From Cyanophora paradoxa (Eukaryota; Glaucocystophyceae; Cyanophorales; Cyanophoraceae): a stretch of 64,000 nt of DNA. Below the pieces are notes generated by a model. It saw only the letters and a program-made list of their open reading frames with translations, had not been told where the DNA came from and did not search any database. The stretch covers positions 248,001 through 312,000 of the forward strand of contig QPMI01000434.1 in assembly GCA_004431415.1 (NCBI GenBank), written 5' to 3'. The position numbers and the translations under genes were made by a program. Shown in pieces: positions 33,584-44,923 of this stretch (position 1 is the stretch's first letter; each line of letters begins with the position of its first letter).

Positions 33584-35229
33584 CTACATGAAGAAGATAT
33601 TCCAGGACCAGGACTGGCTGCGGAACACGAAGAGCATCGCCGAGGCGGGCACCAGCTCGCACGTGAGGTAGTACCTGTACCCCCCTAAGAAAAGGTTCGA
33701 GAAGGGGGGGCAAGGGACGGACACGGAGGTGATCCAGGTGCGGTCGGCGGAGTTGGTGATGACGAGGAGGCCGGTGGTGAGGATGATGGCGCGGATCGTG
33801 AAACACGCCCCCGTCACCAGCGTCAGCCCGAAGATCCGCTGCCCGCCCCCGTGAGCAACAGGGCTAGGCGGGCGGGGAGGGGCGGCGGGGAGGGGCGGGG
33901 TCCCCGGGAGGGGGAGGGGGGGGGGGGGGGGGGGGGGCGGGGGGGGGAGGGAGACGGGTACCTTCATTTGGCTCTGCATCTTCTCCGACTCGATGCTGTA
34001 CGAGCGCTCCCGGAACATCTGCACCAGGCCGAAGCCGTACCCCAGGAAGAAGACGGCCTGCGGGGGGGAAGGGATGGGTCAGGGCGGGCGGCGGGCGGGG
34101 CGCGTAGCGGGGCGCGCCATGACGAGGCAGAGGACTGCGGCCAAGCGCGATGTGACGACCATCGCCGCCTCCTGCGCCGGTCGTCAGCGCACGGGCGCCG
34201 CCGGCGTGCGCGGGGGCGGCGCGCGCGCCTGCACGGCGTCGTCGCCGGCCCAGACGGAGACGTCGAGGGCGATCTCCATGAGCACAGAGGCGTCTGCGGC
34301 GGCCGCTCAGCGCGAGGAGAGCGGCGCGGGGGGGCGGGCGCGCACAGAAGACGACGTTGAGGAGGACGAAGATGGCCATCACGACGCGCAGCGGGATGAG
34401 GACGCGCCGCCGGCCCACCGGCGCCGGCCCCGCCTCGCCGCCGGCCGTCCCGTACGAAGATGCCGGGGCAGATGCCAGGCGCTCCTCCTCCAGCAGGGGA
34501 TCCGTGACGCAGAAGTAGTGCACTGGAGGCGGACGCGCGCGCGCGTCGGTGTGGCCCGCGCCGAAGAGGAAAAGGAGAGGGCGCACCGGTGGCCCAGAAC
34601 CAAACGAGGAGCGTGAAAGTACTGAAAAAGAAAGCGGCGGGAAGGTTCTCCAGCAAGTGCTGCGCGGCCGCCGTGAGCTGTGTAGCTCCGGTCGCGGTGC
34701 GGGCCGCGCGAAGCGGCAGGTTCATGTACCTTCCAGACTTCCGGGACACCTGCGGGAAAAAGAGTGAGCAGCGAGAGGAAGTGCTGGTCCGCGTCGGGCG
34801 GGGCGCGTGCGCACTCTTCTTGTAGGCGCTGCACAACCCGTCAGCCTCGAGTCAGCGCGCAACATCTGCGCGCGGGCAGGGAGGCAGATATCGCACCCGT
34901 AGTACCATCTGCTCCGCGCGCGTTAGTGGCGGGAAGGGGCAAGAAGAACGGGCCAAAAGAGCGCACGGCGAGACGAAGAAGTCTATGCTGCGGAAGAGGG
35001 TCTGCAGCATCATGAACGCCAAGAAGAGAGAGTGCGACGTAGATCGGCCAGAGCTTTTGTACGTTTGTATCTACGCGCGTGTGAAACGCCCCTCGAAAAA
35101 CAGCAAGGGGTGGCGGGCGGGAGACGCGGCGGCGGGCGCTGAGTGACGAACTTGTGAGATAGTTAAGCAGAACAGGCAGACATACGCCAGCGCGATGCCA
35201 TAGTCTTGTACTATAAGGTCGGCAGCCAT
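33584..35229 (-). CDS. TOM1/THH1-family seven-pass membrane protein, copy 2
   Basis: The start at 35229 gives MAADLIVQDYGIALAYVCLF as the first membrane segment. FLAFMMLQTLFRSIDFFV, ENLPAAFFFSTFTLLVWFWA and RRVLIPLRVVMAIFVLLNVV follow. After further exons (ALDVSVWAGDD, QAVFFLGYGFGLVQMFRERS) comes RIFGLTLVTGACFTIRAIIL, and finally YYLTCELVPASAMLFVFRS. The last two blocks match the TOM1/THH1 family closely, better than in the convergent copy at 30436-33019. Divergence between the two is large, so if they arose by duplication it is old. The exon encoding HYFCVTDPLLEEERLAS lies at 34437-34521 and is duplicated exactly in front of the start codon. Introns include a run of about 30 G on the + strand (about 33918-33950). 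Confidence 0.65.
34437..34521 (-). repeat. Internal exon, original copy of an 85-bp exact duplication
   Basis: This stretch encodes the HYFCVTDPLLEEE...SYGTAGG segment of TOM1-like 2 and is identical in all 85 bases to 35230-35314. Identity ends exactly with the exon-like block on both sides. Confidence 0.9.
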
Positions 35230-35314
35230 GCCGCCGGCCGTCCCGTACGAAGATGCCGGGGCAGATGCCAGGCGCTCCTCCTCCAGCAGGGGATCCGTGA
35301 CGCAGAAGTAGTGC
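35230..35314 (-). repeat. Second copy of the 85-bp exon, abutting the start codon
   Basis: Identical to 34437-34521, in the same orientation, 793 bp away. Its last base touches the ATG at 35229-35227, and its reading frame continues into that ATG. It could therefore add about 28 residues to the N-terminus if transcribed and translated from further upstream. Confidence 0.9.
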
Positions 35315-35656
35315 CTCCGCTCTCTATGTATCTAAGAAATCGCCACGCTTCTGTCTCCAGGATGCGACGCGTCTACTCGGGCGAAGGGGGGGTGTAGTCG
35401 GCGGGGTATACTGGTTATTCCCGCCACCAGCCTGCAGCAGACGCTGGGGCAAGAACAGGCGATCCGGCGATCCGGCTAGCGGCTAGCGGCTTGCTGGTCA
35501 CTCTGCCACCAGCCCTCGAAGTGTCGCACGGCGTCGGCGCACAGCGAGTGTCGCACGGCATCGGCGCACAGCCGCATTCGTTCGGCGATCCGCCGATCTA
35601 CCGCTCAGCCTTGCCGTAGCTCAGCCTGGCCGTAGCGAGCTCGGCCGTAACGCGAG
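35315..35656. promoter_or_regulatory. Head-to-head promoter, TOM1-like 2 / FPGT
   Basis: 342 bp between the duplicated exon and the FPGT start. It carries a 27-bp tandem duplication at 35521-35574 and several GCCGTAG-type short repeats from 35610 to 35650. Confidence 0.45.
35521..35574. repeat. Two tandem copies of a 27-bp unit
   Basis: Units 35521-35547 and 35548-35574 (starting gtgtcgcacggc) differ at three bases. They lie in the shared promoter interval. Confidence 0.8.
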
Positions 35657-38600
35657 ATGGAAGGCAGCGGGGAGACCGAGGAGCTGCAGGGGTTCCAGCG
35701 CGGCAAGTTCGAGACGTACTGCGAGCTTTTGCGCACGGGCCACTTCGGTGCGCGCCGTCCCTGCGCGCTGGCGATCCGTCCGCCAGTCGCCCAGTTCGAA
35801 CGACTGCCGCAGATGGGCCGTTCTGGGACGTCGTCATGCTCACGGTGCGCGCGCCGCGGTCAGGCTCTGTTTGCTTGCGGCTGCCGATACGCGCGTGACG
35901 CAGGCGGCGGACAAGCAGCAGGCGGTCCGCCCGCAACATGCCTCCGAGCCTCCCCGCCCCCCACGCTGACCCGCCGATCTTGTTATTCGCCACAGGCGTC
36001 GTACGAGGCGCTTCTCAAGGAGAAGCTGAAGCTGCGGGACATCCCCACGTCGCCACAGTGAGCCGCGCGCTGAAGCCCGGCGCCGGCCTGCGCAGCAGCC
36101 GACGGCGCCCGCCCCCCCGCCCTCGCAGCTACCTGGTGGTGGCGGACCCGCCGGGCGTGAAGGGCGGGAACGGCGGCGCGACCTGGAACGCCCTCGACCA
36201 GCTCCGGAAGCGGTACAGCTCCGCCATGCGCTCCGTGCGCTGAATTTCCTGTTGAGCGTCGAAGGAAATTGCTTGTGAGACGCTGTGCTTCCGCATTCCA
36301 GATGCGAATACTGCTCATTCATGCTGGTGGGTACAGCCAGCGCTTGGTGCGCTCGCCGGCGCGATCGCTGCGCGGCGGCGGGCGCTGAGGCCCCGAGTGC
36401 AGCCCAACCACAGCATCTGCGGCAAGATCTTCGCGCCTCTGCCGATCCTCCTGCCCAACGGCTCCCTCTGCACGATGCTCGAGATGCGCTTCATCGTCAC
36501 CATGGGCATCACGCGGTGCGCGCGGGCTCGTCGGTCGCGCCGTACCCCTCCAAGGCCTCACCCCGTACCCCTTTCAGCACGATGGCCCCCGGCGTGGCCG
36601 TCCTCTGCGCGGATGGTGCGTATACGAACCGTACCCCGCCTCGCGGGCGCCCCGCAACACTCATGCACCCCCTGCAGACATCATTTTGATGGACGCCGCC
36701 CAGTGCGACTTCTCCCGCGGGGGTACGCCAGCGTGCCTCCGCCCGCTCCTGCGGAAGGAAGGTTGTGGGACGCGACGGGCGCCCTGCGCAGGCTTCACGG
36801 CCCCGGCGATCCGGAGCCCGCTCGACATCGCGGCAGCGCACGGGGTCTTCGTCCTGCCCCCCGGCGCCGCCGCGAAGCGTGCGCCCCGCTCCTCGTCCCT
36901 GCCGGAAGCTCGAGACGAGCGGGGCCGCAGAGGGCGAGGCGGCGCCGGTGGCGTGCGAGCAGTTTCTCCACAAGCCCAGCGTCGCACGCAGTGCGCGGAG
37001 GCCGGCGCGCCGCGCCCGCCTCCGCCTCACTCTTCTCGCCGCGCGCAGTGAAGGAGCGGGGCGCCATCGCCGGCTCCGAGGGCAGCGCCTGGACCGACAG
37101 CTGGTGCCGGCAGGGCGAGGGGCGCTGCCGGCCCCGCCCCTCCAAGCCTCCGACGCCCCGCCCCCGCAGGTTCTTCTTCGACCACAGCGTCGCCTCCCGG
37201 CTCCTGCAGGCCCGCCGGCCCGCCCCGTCGCGAAAGATCCCTGCGCGGGCGCCGGCTGACGGGGCCGGGCCCGGGGGTACAGGTGTACGACGCGCGGGGC
37301 TGCAAGGTGGAGTGCGAGGTGGACGCCTACGGCGATTTCCTCCAGGTGCGCCGCCCCCCACCCCCCCGACGCGGGGGGTACAGCCAAGTTATTGTTCGCC
37401 GGCGGCCGACGCGCGTCGAGCAGCCGACGGGCCCGCGGGCGGACGACGCGTACATCGCGAGCACCGCCAACGTCGTCGCCGCGGCCCCGTGCGAGCTGCT
37501 CTGATCCGGTGCCATCCGATGGGACCCCGCGTGAGGCGGGCGGGGGCCGGGCAGGGCGCTGGGGGAGGTGCGGCGGGCGCTGTGGACGGCCCTCCGCGAG
37601 TGCCCCCTCACCGCCCTGCCCCTCGCCCCCGCCAAGGTGCCCCCGCCCGCCCCTCCCCCGCTTCTCAGAAGCAAGCCACGAGCAGACGAGGGTGCGCAGT
37701 TCTACCACCTGGGGACGTGCAGGGAGTACCTGCAGCACCTCTGCCGGGACGAGTGCTTCCTCGCCGAGCTCGGCGCCGCCCGCGTGCTCCTCTCCCGCCC
37801 CGCCCCCGCCTGGGAGGAGAACCACACGCTCCCGCCGCCCCCGGCCCACCGCGCGGGGCCCGACCTCCTCCCCCTCCTCCGGGCGGACTCGGAGGACGGG
37901 GCGTGGGGCGCGCCCCCCGCCGTGCACGCCGAGCTGCGCGCCTGCGCCCGCGGGGTCGCTCCCGGGGCCTGCGTGATGGCCTCCTACGTCGCCCGCGGCG
38001 CCCGCGTCGCCCCGGGGTCCGTCGTCGAGTACTCCTGGCTCGAGTCCAACACCGCGGTCCGCCCGCCTCCCCGCACCGTCCATCTGGATTCCGCTCACGG
38101 GCCCTGCGCACGGCGCTGCCGCGCAGGTGGGGCCCGACTCGATCGTCTCGGGGGTGCGGCTGCCGGGGGCGGCGGGGAGCCTGCCCCCGCGCCTCTTCCT
38201 CCAGACCGTCGCCCTCCGCCACGAGGCCCTCACCCTCGCCCCGCCCCCCGAGGAGGGCCCCGCCCCCGCCCCCTCCGCCCCCTGCTTCGTCACCCACGCC
38301 TTCGGTGCACGCGCGCGCCCCTGCAGCCGCCGCGGCTTCGTCGCTCGCTCAGGGCGGGGCGCAGGGACGCGGGACGACGTGAAGGGCACGCTGGGCTCGC
38401 AGGCGACCCTCATGGGGGTGCCCCTGGCCGACGCCCTCCGCTCCCTCGGCCTCTCCGAGGTGCCCGTACCCCCCTTTCCTCCCCCCCCTCCCCCGACCCT
38501 CCTCCCAGGAGGAGGCGTGGCCGGAGGGGACGCCCCGGTCCCTGTGGAACGCGCGCGTGCACGCGGTGTGCGAGAGCGAGGAGGCGGCGACGCTGGCGGC

Positions 38601-38960
38601 GCTGCGGGCGGCGCGGGCGCTGCTGCCGGGGGGCGACCCCATCGAGACCGCCTCGCTGCCCCGCGTCTCCATCGCCGACTGCCTCCGCTACAAGGACATC
38701 GAGCGCCAGATCGAGCTCCGCCGCCGCCTCGGGTGCCCCGCCATCCACACCCCCCTGCCCTGCGCCCGGCGCCCCGCTCAGTCTCGTGCGGTAGGCCGGT
38801 GGAGTTCACGGAGGGCGGGCCCGAGGAGCGTCTCCCCGCGGGGCTGCCGGGCCTGCCGGGCGGGGAGGGCGGGGCCGGGGGCGAGTGCGCGGCGGCCCTC
38901 CCAGAGGCCTGCGGCCCGTGTCTCCGCACGAGCACAGGCGAGGGCTGCTCCCTCAGCTAG
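35657..38960 (+). CDS. FPGT: Fucose-1-phosphate guanylyltransferase (GDP-fucose pyrophosphorylase)
   Basis: The enzyme joins fucose-1-phosphate to GTP, giving GDP-fucose in the fucose salvage route. Small exons join exactly: GKFETYCELLRTGHF, GPFWDVVMLTAADKQQA, ASYEALLKEKLKLRDIP, YLVVADPPGVKGGNGGATWN, then RILLIHAGGYSQRL and GKIFAPLPILLPNGSLCTML. GGNGGAT and HAGGYSQRL are the nucleotide-binding motifs of the family. Downstream are APGVAVLCAD, AWTDS, FFFDHSVASRLLQ, VYDARGCKVECEVDAYGDFL, FYHLGTCREYLQHL and a left-handed beta-helix-like block (YVARGARVAPGSVVEYSWLE). The C-terminus is acidic and Cys-containing. There is no GHMP-kinase domain, so this is the stand-alone form seen in animals, not the fused plant/bacterial FKP. 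The tail from about 38800 is unrecognised. Confidence 0.8.
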
Positions 38961-39027
38961 CGCGCCCCCATTTCTCCCGTGCTAGCGTGCTAGGGTTCCA
39001 GGTATTTTCAAGTTTAGAGGCTTCCGA

Positions 39028-42000
39028 TCACCTTTTTTTAAACTTCAGTTTGAACATCGAGCGCCGCAGCAACCGTGGCACTGCGGCAGCTGCGCGTGCT
39101 GCAGGCCTCGTGGGGATCGTGGGATTCGTGGCTTGCCGCAGAGTGCGGGTCTTGGGACGCACGCGCTTTGAAAAAAAAACCTCAAAACTGAATGTACACG
39201 CCGCACCCGTCGCACGGAAGGGCAAGGACACAAAAAAGAGGTGGGGGTCGCCGGGGCCTCTAGACGACGAGGGGGGCGTGGAAGAGGGGGCCCGGGGGTA
39301 CGAGAAGGGGGCGGAGGCGAGGGGCTCGAGGGCGGCGAGGAGGTCGGACTGGACGCGGAGGGTGGCGACGGGGGCGTGCGGCCCGTGCGTGCGCGCGAGG
39401 GGCGGCGGGCGCGCCGTGAAGAGCTCCTCGAAGGCCGCGTCCAGCAGGCGCGCCGAGAGGGCGCCCCGCACGAACGCCGCGAGCCGCGCCACGTCCACCT
39501 CCCGCCGCGAGCGCCCGCGGAGCTCCCCGCGCGACTCGGCCGCCGCCGTCGCCTCGCGGAGGCCCCGCACGAGGGCGCCGGCCGTGCCGCCGCTGAGCGC
39601 GAGCGAGTCGAGGACGTCGGTGAGGGTGTACGGGTCGCGGCCCCAGAGGAGGAACCCGCCGGGGCGCGCCGCAGCGCCCCGCTCGAAGAGCTCCGAGAGG
39701 GAGGTCACGAGGGAGGCGAGCTCGGGGCGCGCCGCGTCGCACTCGGGCCGCGCCGTCGTCGCGCCCCCGCACGCGATCAGCAGCGCGCACGCCGCCCCCG
39801 CCACCCCCTGCACCTCCGCGCAGACCTAGGCGAAAGAGCTCAGAAAGAGCTAGGAGCAGAGCGGAGGGGGGCGGACCGAGAGGAAAGCGGGCGGGGCGGC
39901 GGGGGCGGGCGCCGGCTGCTGCGGGGAGAAGGGGAGGGGCCCCGGGAGGGCGGCGGGGCCGCTGCGGTCCGGGGAGAAGGCGCCCGGGGCGGAGGCGCGG
40001 GCGAAGGCGAGGGCGAGGGAGGGGCGGAAGGGCGACGGGCTCGGCCGCTCGCGGCTCGACGTCGCCGGCGTCGCCAGAAGCGCCTCGGTCGTGTACCTGC
40101 CCCCTCGCCGCCGTGAGGGGGGAGGCGGCGTGGGGCGCAGGCCTCGGGGCGGGGGCTCGGGGGGCGCGCGCACCGCGCGGGCTGGGGCGTGAGGAGGGCC
40201 TCGGCGATGGCGCGGAGGCCCGGGCGCAGGCGCACGGCGGGGCTCGCCGCCCCGCCGCCCCCGCCGGCGACCGCGGGCCCGCCACGCCCCGCGGCGACTG
40301 CCCCCGCCCCGCCCCGCGGTCAGCCGGCTCAGCGCGGTCGGCGTGGTCCCCTCTAGTCTCTAGGCGCTCGCCCTCGGACGCCTGGTCTGCCCCTCTGGGG
40401 CGGGGCGCACGGGGAAGCGGTCGGCGGTGGCGGAGAGGCGGCGGGCGAGGGGCGGGGCCTCCTGCGGGCGCTGCCGGGGGCGGCTGTGAGGAGGGGCGCG
40501 CGGAGTGGAGTAGGGGGCCTGGGGAGGGGCACCGGGGCCTCAAGGGCGGCCTGGAGGGCGGCGACGCGCGCCGCCTGCTCCTTCACCGCCGCCTCCAGCC
40601 GCGCCTGCTGCGCCGCAAGCGAGCCGGCCTCCGCAGAAGCCCCCGCCGCCGCCGCCGCGCCGGCCCCGCTCGAGGCGACGCGCTCCTGGAGCTCCCGCAC
40701 GGCGCGCCAGAGGGCCGCCACCTCCTTCCGGTCCACCCCGAAGCCCGCCGCCTCCTTCTCCTCGGCGGGCGGCGCCCCCGCGGCCCCCGCCGGCGCCGCG
40801 TTCTCCTTCTCCTCGGCGAGGGCGGCGGCCGGCCCCGCGGCCTTGTTGCCCGCGCGGGGCCGGCGGCGCTGGCCGTTGAGGGCGCGGAGCTTGGCGGCGT
40901 GGAGCTCGGCGCGGAGGGCGCCGCTCTCGGAGGCGAGCTCGCCGTGCAGCGCCTCGATGCGCGCCGCGAGGGCGCGCTGCGCCTCCGAGGCCCCGCGCAG
41001 CGCCGCCTCCACCTCCGAGAGCCGCCCCGCCGCCTCCGCCCGGATCGCCCCCGCCGCGCCCTCCTCCCGCCCTCAGCCGCCTCCTCCGGCGCCCTGCGGC
41101 AGGCCCCCGCCCGCTCGAGCTCGGCGCGCGCCGCGTCGGCCGCCAGCCGCGCCGCCCGCTCCTCGGACTCGGCCATCTGCCGCCCCGCCCCGCCTGAGTC
41201 GGGGCCGCAGCGCGCCGGCGGCCGGGTACGGCGCCCACCCTCACGTCCATCTCCGACGTGCAGTACGCCTCTGCGGCGCGATGTGGGCTCAGGCCAGGGC
41301 GGGAGGAGGGGGGTACGGTCGCGCAGGGCGGGGCGGGAGCGGGCGGACCAATCTTCTCAACGACGGCGAGGACGATGGCCTCTCGGTACGCGTGCTGCCG
41401 GCCGACCGGGCGATCAGACGCCCCCGGAGGAGCGCGAGGGGAGGAAGGGGCCGGCGGACCTGCCTCTCCTCGAGCTCCTCCAGCTCGTCACGGCGCGCCA
41501 GGCCTGCTCGCGAGCTCAAATCCCATCGAGCCGGGGGCGGCGGCGGCGCTCTCTGCCGCGCGAGCGCACCCTCCACGCGATCCGAGAGCTGCTCGAGCTG
41601 GGCCCGGAGCTCGGCCCCATCGCCCGCCGGGGCCTCCTCAGCCCGAGCGTGATCCCCGCCACGCGTGCATGCGCATCCGCAGCTGGAACGACGTTCGAGC
41701 GCCTCAAGGCGGCGCTCCAACTCGCGGGTCTTGTCCTTCGCCGGCGGCGCGCCGGGCCGGCTCAGCAGGAGGCTGCCCTCGTGAGGGGCAATCACGTTCC
41801 ACAAGAGATCGACCTGCCGAATCGCTCGGCCGCGGGTGGCGATCCCACTGCCCGAGATGCAATTCCGCACCTGATTCTGCAGCTCTCGCAGCCCCTCCGC
41901 GCGGGCGCCTCTCATTACGGCCGATCGGAGTTCGTCCTGCAACGGCAGATCGTCAGCGCTTGCAATGTTCAGCGTACTACAAGGGCGGATGACTCCAGCA

Positions 42001-42095
42001 CGCGCCAATTGCTCCTCCAGGAGCTCCGCCTGCTTCTTGACCTCCTTCTTGACTTCATCCGAGGCCCAGAGCGCCGAGAGCGCGTCTAGCGACAT
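39028..42095 (-). CDS. Large coiled-coil protein of unknown function
   Basis: The start at 42095 gives MSLDALSALWASDEVKKEV, followed by LQDELRSAVMRGARAEGLRE and IRQVDLLWNVIAPHEGSLLL. A long Ala/Glu/Arg coiled-coil region comes next (EAQRALAARIEALHGELASE, KEVAALWRAVRELQERVASS, AAQQARLEAAVKEQAARVAA). After Pro-rich linkers a globular-looking C-terminal region follows, including PGGFLLWGRDPYTLTDVLDS and AAFVRGALSARLLDAAFEEL. The last two segments faintly recall the end of a RUN domain, which is weak. I do not recognise the family. Exon edges in the Ala-rich coil are uncertain because most frames are open. The stop at 39028 follows an odd basic run (FKLKFKKR) that may be read-through of a missed intron. 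Confidence 0.5.
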
Positions 42096-42281
42096 CCTTC
42101 CCGAAGATAGAGAGAGAGATGAGGTAGTAGACGCGCCCAAGCCAGCGAGAGCCTCCCGCTGATCCTGCTGCCGTTCGATTTGAAGTGTTCGCCACGTACC
42201 CCCGAGTCGACCAAGCCGCGGTCCAAGCGGGTCCAACCTACAAGCCCCAGGGCTCACAAGCGGCTAAGGCAAAGGGCGACT
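42096..42281. promoter_or_regulatory. Head-to-head promoter, coiled-coil protein / Rieske oxygenase
   Basis: 186 bp between divergent starts. No specific element was identified. Confidence 0.4.
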
Positions 42282-44923
42282 ATGTATATTGCACCGGTGA
42301 TTTCGACGAGCCGCGCGCCGACGCGGCCGGGCGAATTCGAAACAGCCGCGCGAGCATGCGCACCCAGCACTCGCCGACGGCATCTGCAAGAGCGCAAAGC
42401 ATTTCTAGGAGAGGCGGCGACGCGTCGCGAGCGCACTTTCAGGTTCTCGGCGGTTGAGGAGAGCGGCGCAACTCGGCGCGCCGAGACACGCTGCGAGGAC
42501 GCCAGCGCGCACGCTAGCGTGTCGTCCAGTTCGTCGGCCAGCCCTTATCCGGAGAGTCCGCTCACCTCGAGTTCGACGTCGGCGGCGGCCGAGGCCGCGC
42601 CGGCGCCGTCGGCCGTCGCGGGCCCCTTCGACTGGCGTCGCTCGTGGTATCCGGTCGCGTTCATGAAGGACCTGCCGCGGGACAAGCCGATCTCGTTCTC
42701 GCTCTTCGGCGAGCCGCTCGCCGTCTTCGTAGACGCGAACGGAAAGCCTGCGGCGCTGCAGGACCGCTGCCCCCACCGGCTCGGTGTGTACGGTCCGCGG
42801 CGCGCCGCTCGCTTTCCGAATCTCCAACTTCCGGCGCAGTGCCGCTCTCGCAGGGGCGTGTCGTGAAGGGAAACCTCGAGTGCCAGTACCATGGTTGGAC
42901 GTTCGACGGGACGGGCGCGTGCGTGAAGGTGCCGCAGCTGCCGGAGGATGTGCCGATTGGGCGGCGTGCCTGCGCTATGGCGCTGCCCTGCATCGAGCGG
43001 CAGGGCCTCGTATGGGTGCGTGCGCGCGACGCGAGACGCGTTCCCGGGCCGAGCCGTTGCGCGCCTCGCCGCGCCAGCTGCAGGCTGACCGCCTTCGCGC
43101 GCCGCGGCCTCGCAGGTGTGGGGCGACCCGGAGTCGGCCCCCGACGAGTCCCTCCTCCCGCTCTCGCCGGCGTACGACCGGCCGGGCTCCTCCTCCTTCG
43201 ACATGAGCCGTGACCTCGTGCGCTCTCGGCTCCGCTGAGCGTAGCGCCGCCGTCGCTCGGCTCAGCGCGGGCGCGCCAGCCGCTGGACTACGCGATCGTG
43301 CTGGAGAACCTGCTGGACCCCTCGCACGTCCCCTTCGCCCACCACAACGCCCAGGTGCGAGCCCACGGGGGCGCCCACCTCCGGAGACTGCGAGGGCCTG
43401 CGACTGGCGGGCGAGAGAGATGTAGAGCACCCCCACCGCGCCGCGCCCGCCGCGTGACCGCCGCCGGGGTCCGCGCAGGGGCGGCGCTCGGGGGCGGCGC
43501 CGGTGGAGATGGAGGTGCTGGAGCGGGGGCCGCGGGGCTTCCGGGCGCGCTTCCGCGTGCTGCGCGCGGGCGGGGCCGTCGTACCCCCCATGGATGTCGA
43601 GTTCCTAGCCCCGGGCAAGGTCCGCGGAGTCATACGAGCCTAGAGCCCGTGAGGCGAGCCGCGAGGCGAGGCGGGGGGCCGGGGCGCGCCGGCAGGTGGA
43701 GCTCGAGGTCGCGGGGGGGAAGGGCTCCCTGCTCTTCTACGTCACGCCGCGCGGCCGCGACGCCTCCCGCCTCCACGCCCGCTTCGTCGGCCTCGTACCC
43801 CCCCTCCTCGCCCGCCTCCTCCCCGACTTCATCGCCCACGGTCCGCCCCCCCGACCCCTCCCCCACCGGCGTGCTGCGCCGCCCTCCAAGCACCCTCTCC
43901 GCTCTCTTCGCCCTGCGATATCTTCGCGCCCGCGCGCAGTGGGGAACAACCTGGTGCTGGACCAGGACATGGCGCTCCTCTTCGAGCAGCAGCGCCGCCT
44001 CCGCGCCGCCGGCCACGACTGGCGCCGCGCCTACCACACCCCGGCCTCCTCCGACAGGTCCCCCGCCCCCCGCCACCCCGCCCCTCGCCCCCGCCCCGCG
44101 CCCCCGCCGATACAGCCGTGCATTCCGGCCTCCGCCGCCTCCCGGCCCCCCGCCTCTCAAGCCGCGCGGGGCAGGCTGGTGTCGGAGGTGCGGCGGTGGT
44201 TCGACGAGGCGGCGCGGACGCTCCCCAACCGGCACGCCCTCCTCGACCCCGCCCCCGGCGAGCTCGACGCGCCCCTGTGCGCCCCCGCCGCGCCCCGCCC
44301 ATCGCTTCTTCGTCCGCTTCCGTTCTTCGGCATGCTCACGGCGAGCTCGCAGGCCGCCCGAGTCGGTGCTGCTGGACCGCTACGAGCAGCACGTGAAGCA
44401 CTGCGCCTCGTGCCGCCGCGCCCTCCACGCCCTCCGCGCCGCCCGCCGCATCGCCTCCCTCGGTGCCCGCCCCCGACCCCCGCCCCCCGCCCCCCGCTTG
44501 CTCGCACCGCTTCTAGATCTCATATCTGAGCCACGCCCCCGTCCTGCACCTCTTTTGCATTTCTCTATCTATCGATATCTAGATCGTAGACGCGGCGCGA
44601 CTGGCTGAGCCGATGGTTCTCGTGCGCGCAGCGGCGACGGGCGGCACGGCGGCGACGCTGCTGGCGCTGGCGGGGCGAGCGGCGGGGCGGCGGGCGGGCG
44701 CGGCCGCCGCCGCGGGGGCTCTCGGCCTGGCAGCCCCCTCGGGCCTCGCTCTCGGCCTCGGCATCGGCGCCGCCGCCCTCGGTGCGCCAGGGCTACAGGG
44801 CCGGCGTACTGTGCCGGGGAGACGGGGTTGACTGGGGATACAGGGCTTGCGGCGGAGGCGGGCCTGCGGGAACTGGAGAAGCAGTTCACCTACTACGAAA
44901 ACGACCTCAACAAGCGCGACTAG
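42282..44923 (+). CDS. Pheophorbide a oxygenase-type Rieske monooxygenase
   Basis: Members of this family (PAO, Tic55, CAO relatives) are plastid enzymes; PAO opens the chlorin ring in chlorophyll breakdown. The first about 110 residues are Ser/Ala/Arg-rich and transit-peptide-like. FDWRRSWYPVAFMKDLP and QDRCPHRL lead across an intron to LSQGRVVKG and LECQYHGWTFDGTGAC. CPHR and CQYHGW carry the two Cys and two His of the [2Fe-2S] cluster. YAIVLENLLDPSHVPFAHHN holds the mononuclear-iron DPxHxxxxHH motif. Towards the C-terminus LLDRYEQHVKHCASCRRAL matches the CxxC motif found in PAO and Tic55. A glycine/alanine-rich double membrane span (GALGLAAPSGLALGLGIG) follows before the end at 44923. The whole PAO architecture is therefore intact. 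The substrate cannot be decided from sequence. Confidence 0.8.

Noticed and set aside
36509-38935. 808-residue open frame on the minus strand
   Set aside because: It lies antisense to the well-supported FPGT exons and has only Ala/Arg/Gly/Pro composition; it results from high GC lacking stop codons.
40113-42089. 658-residue plus-strand frame
   Set aside because: Mirror of the Ala/Glu-rich coiled-coil gene on the minus strand; Arg/Gly/Ala noise.
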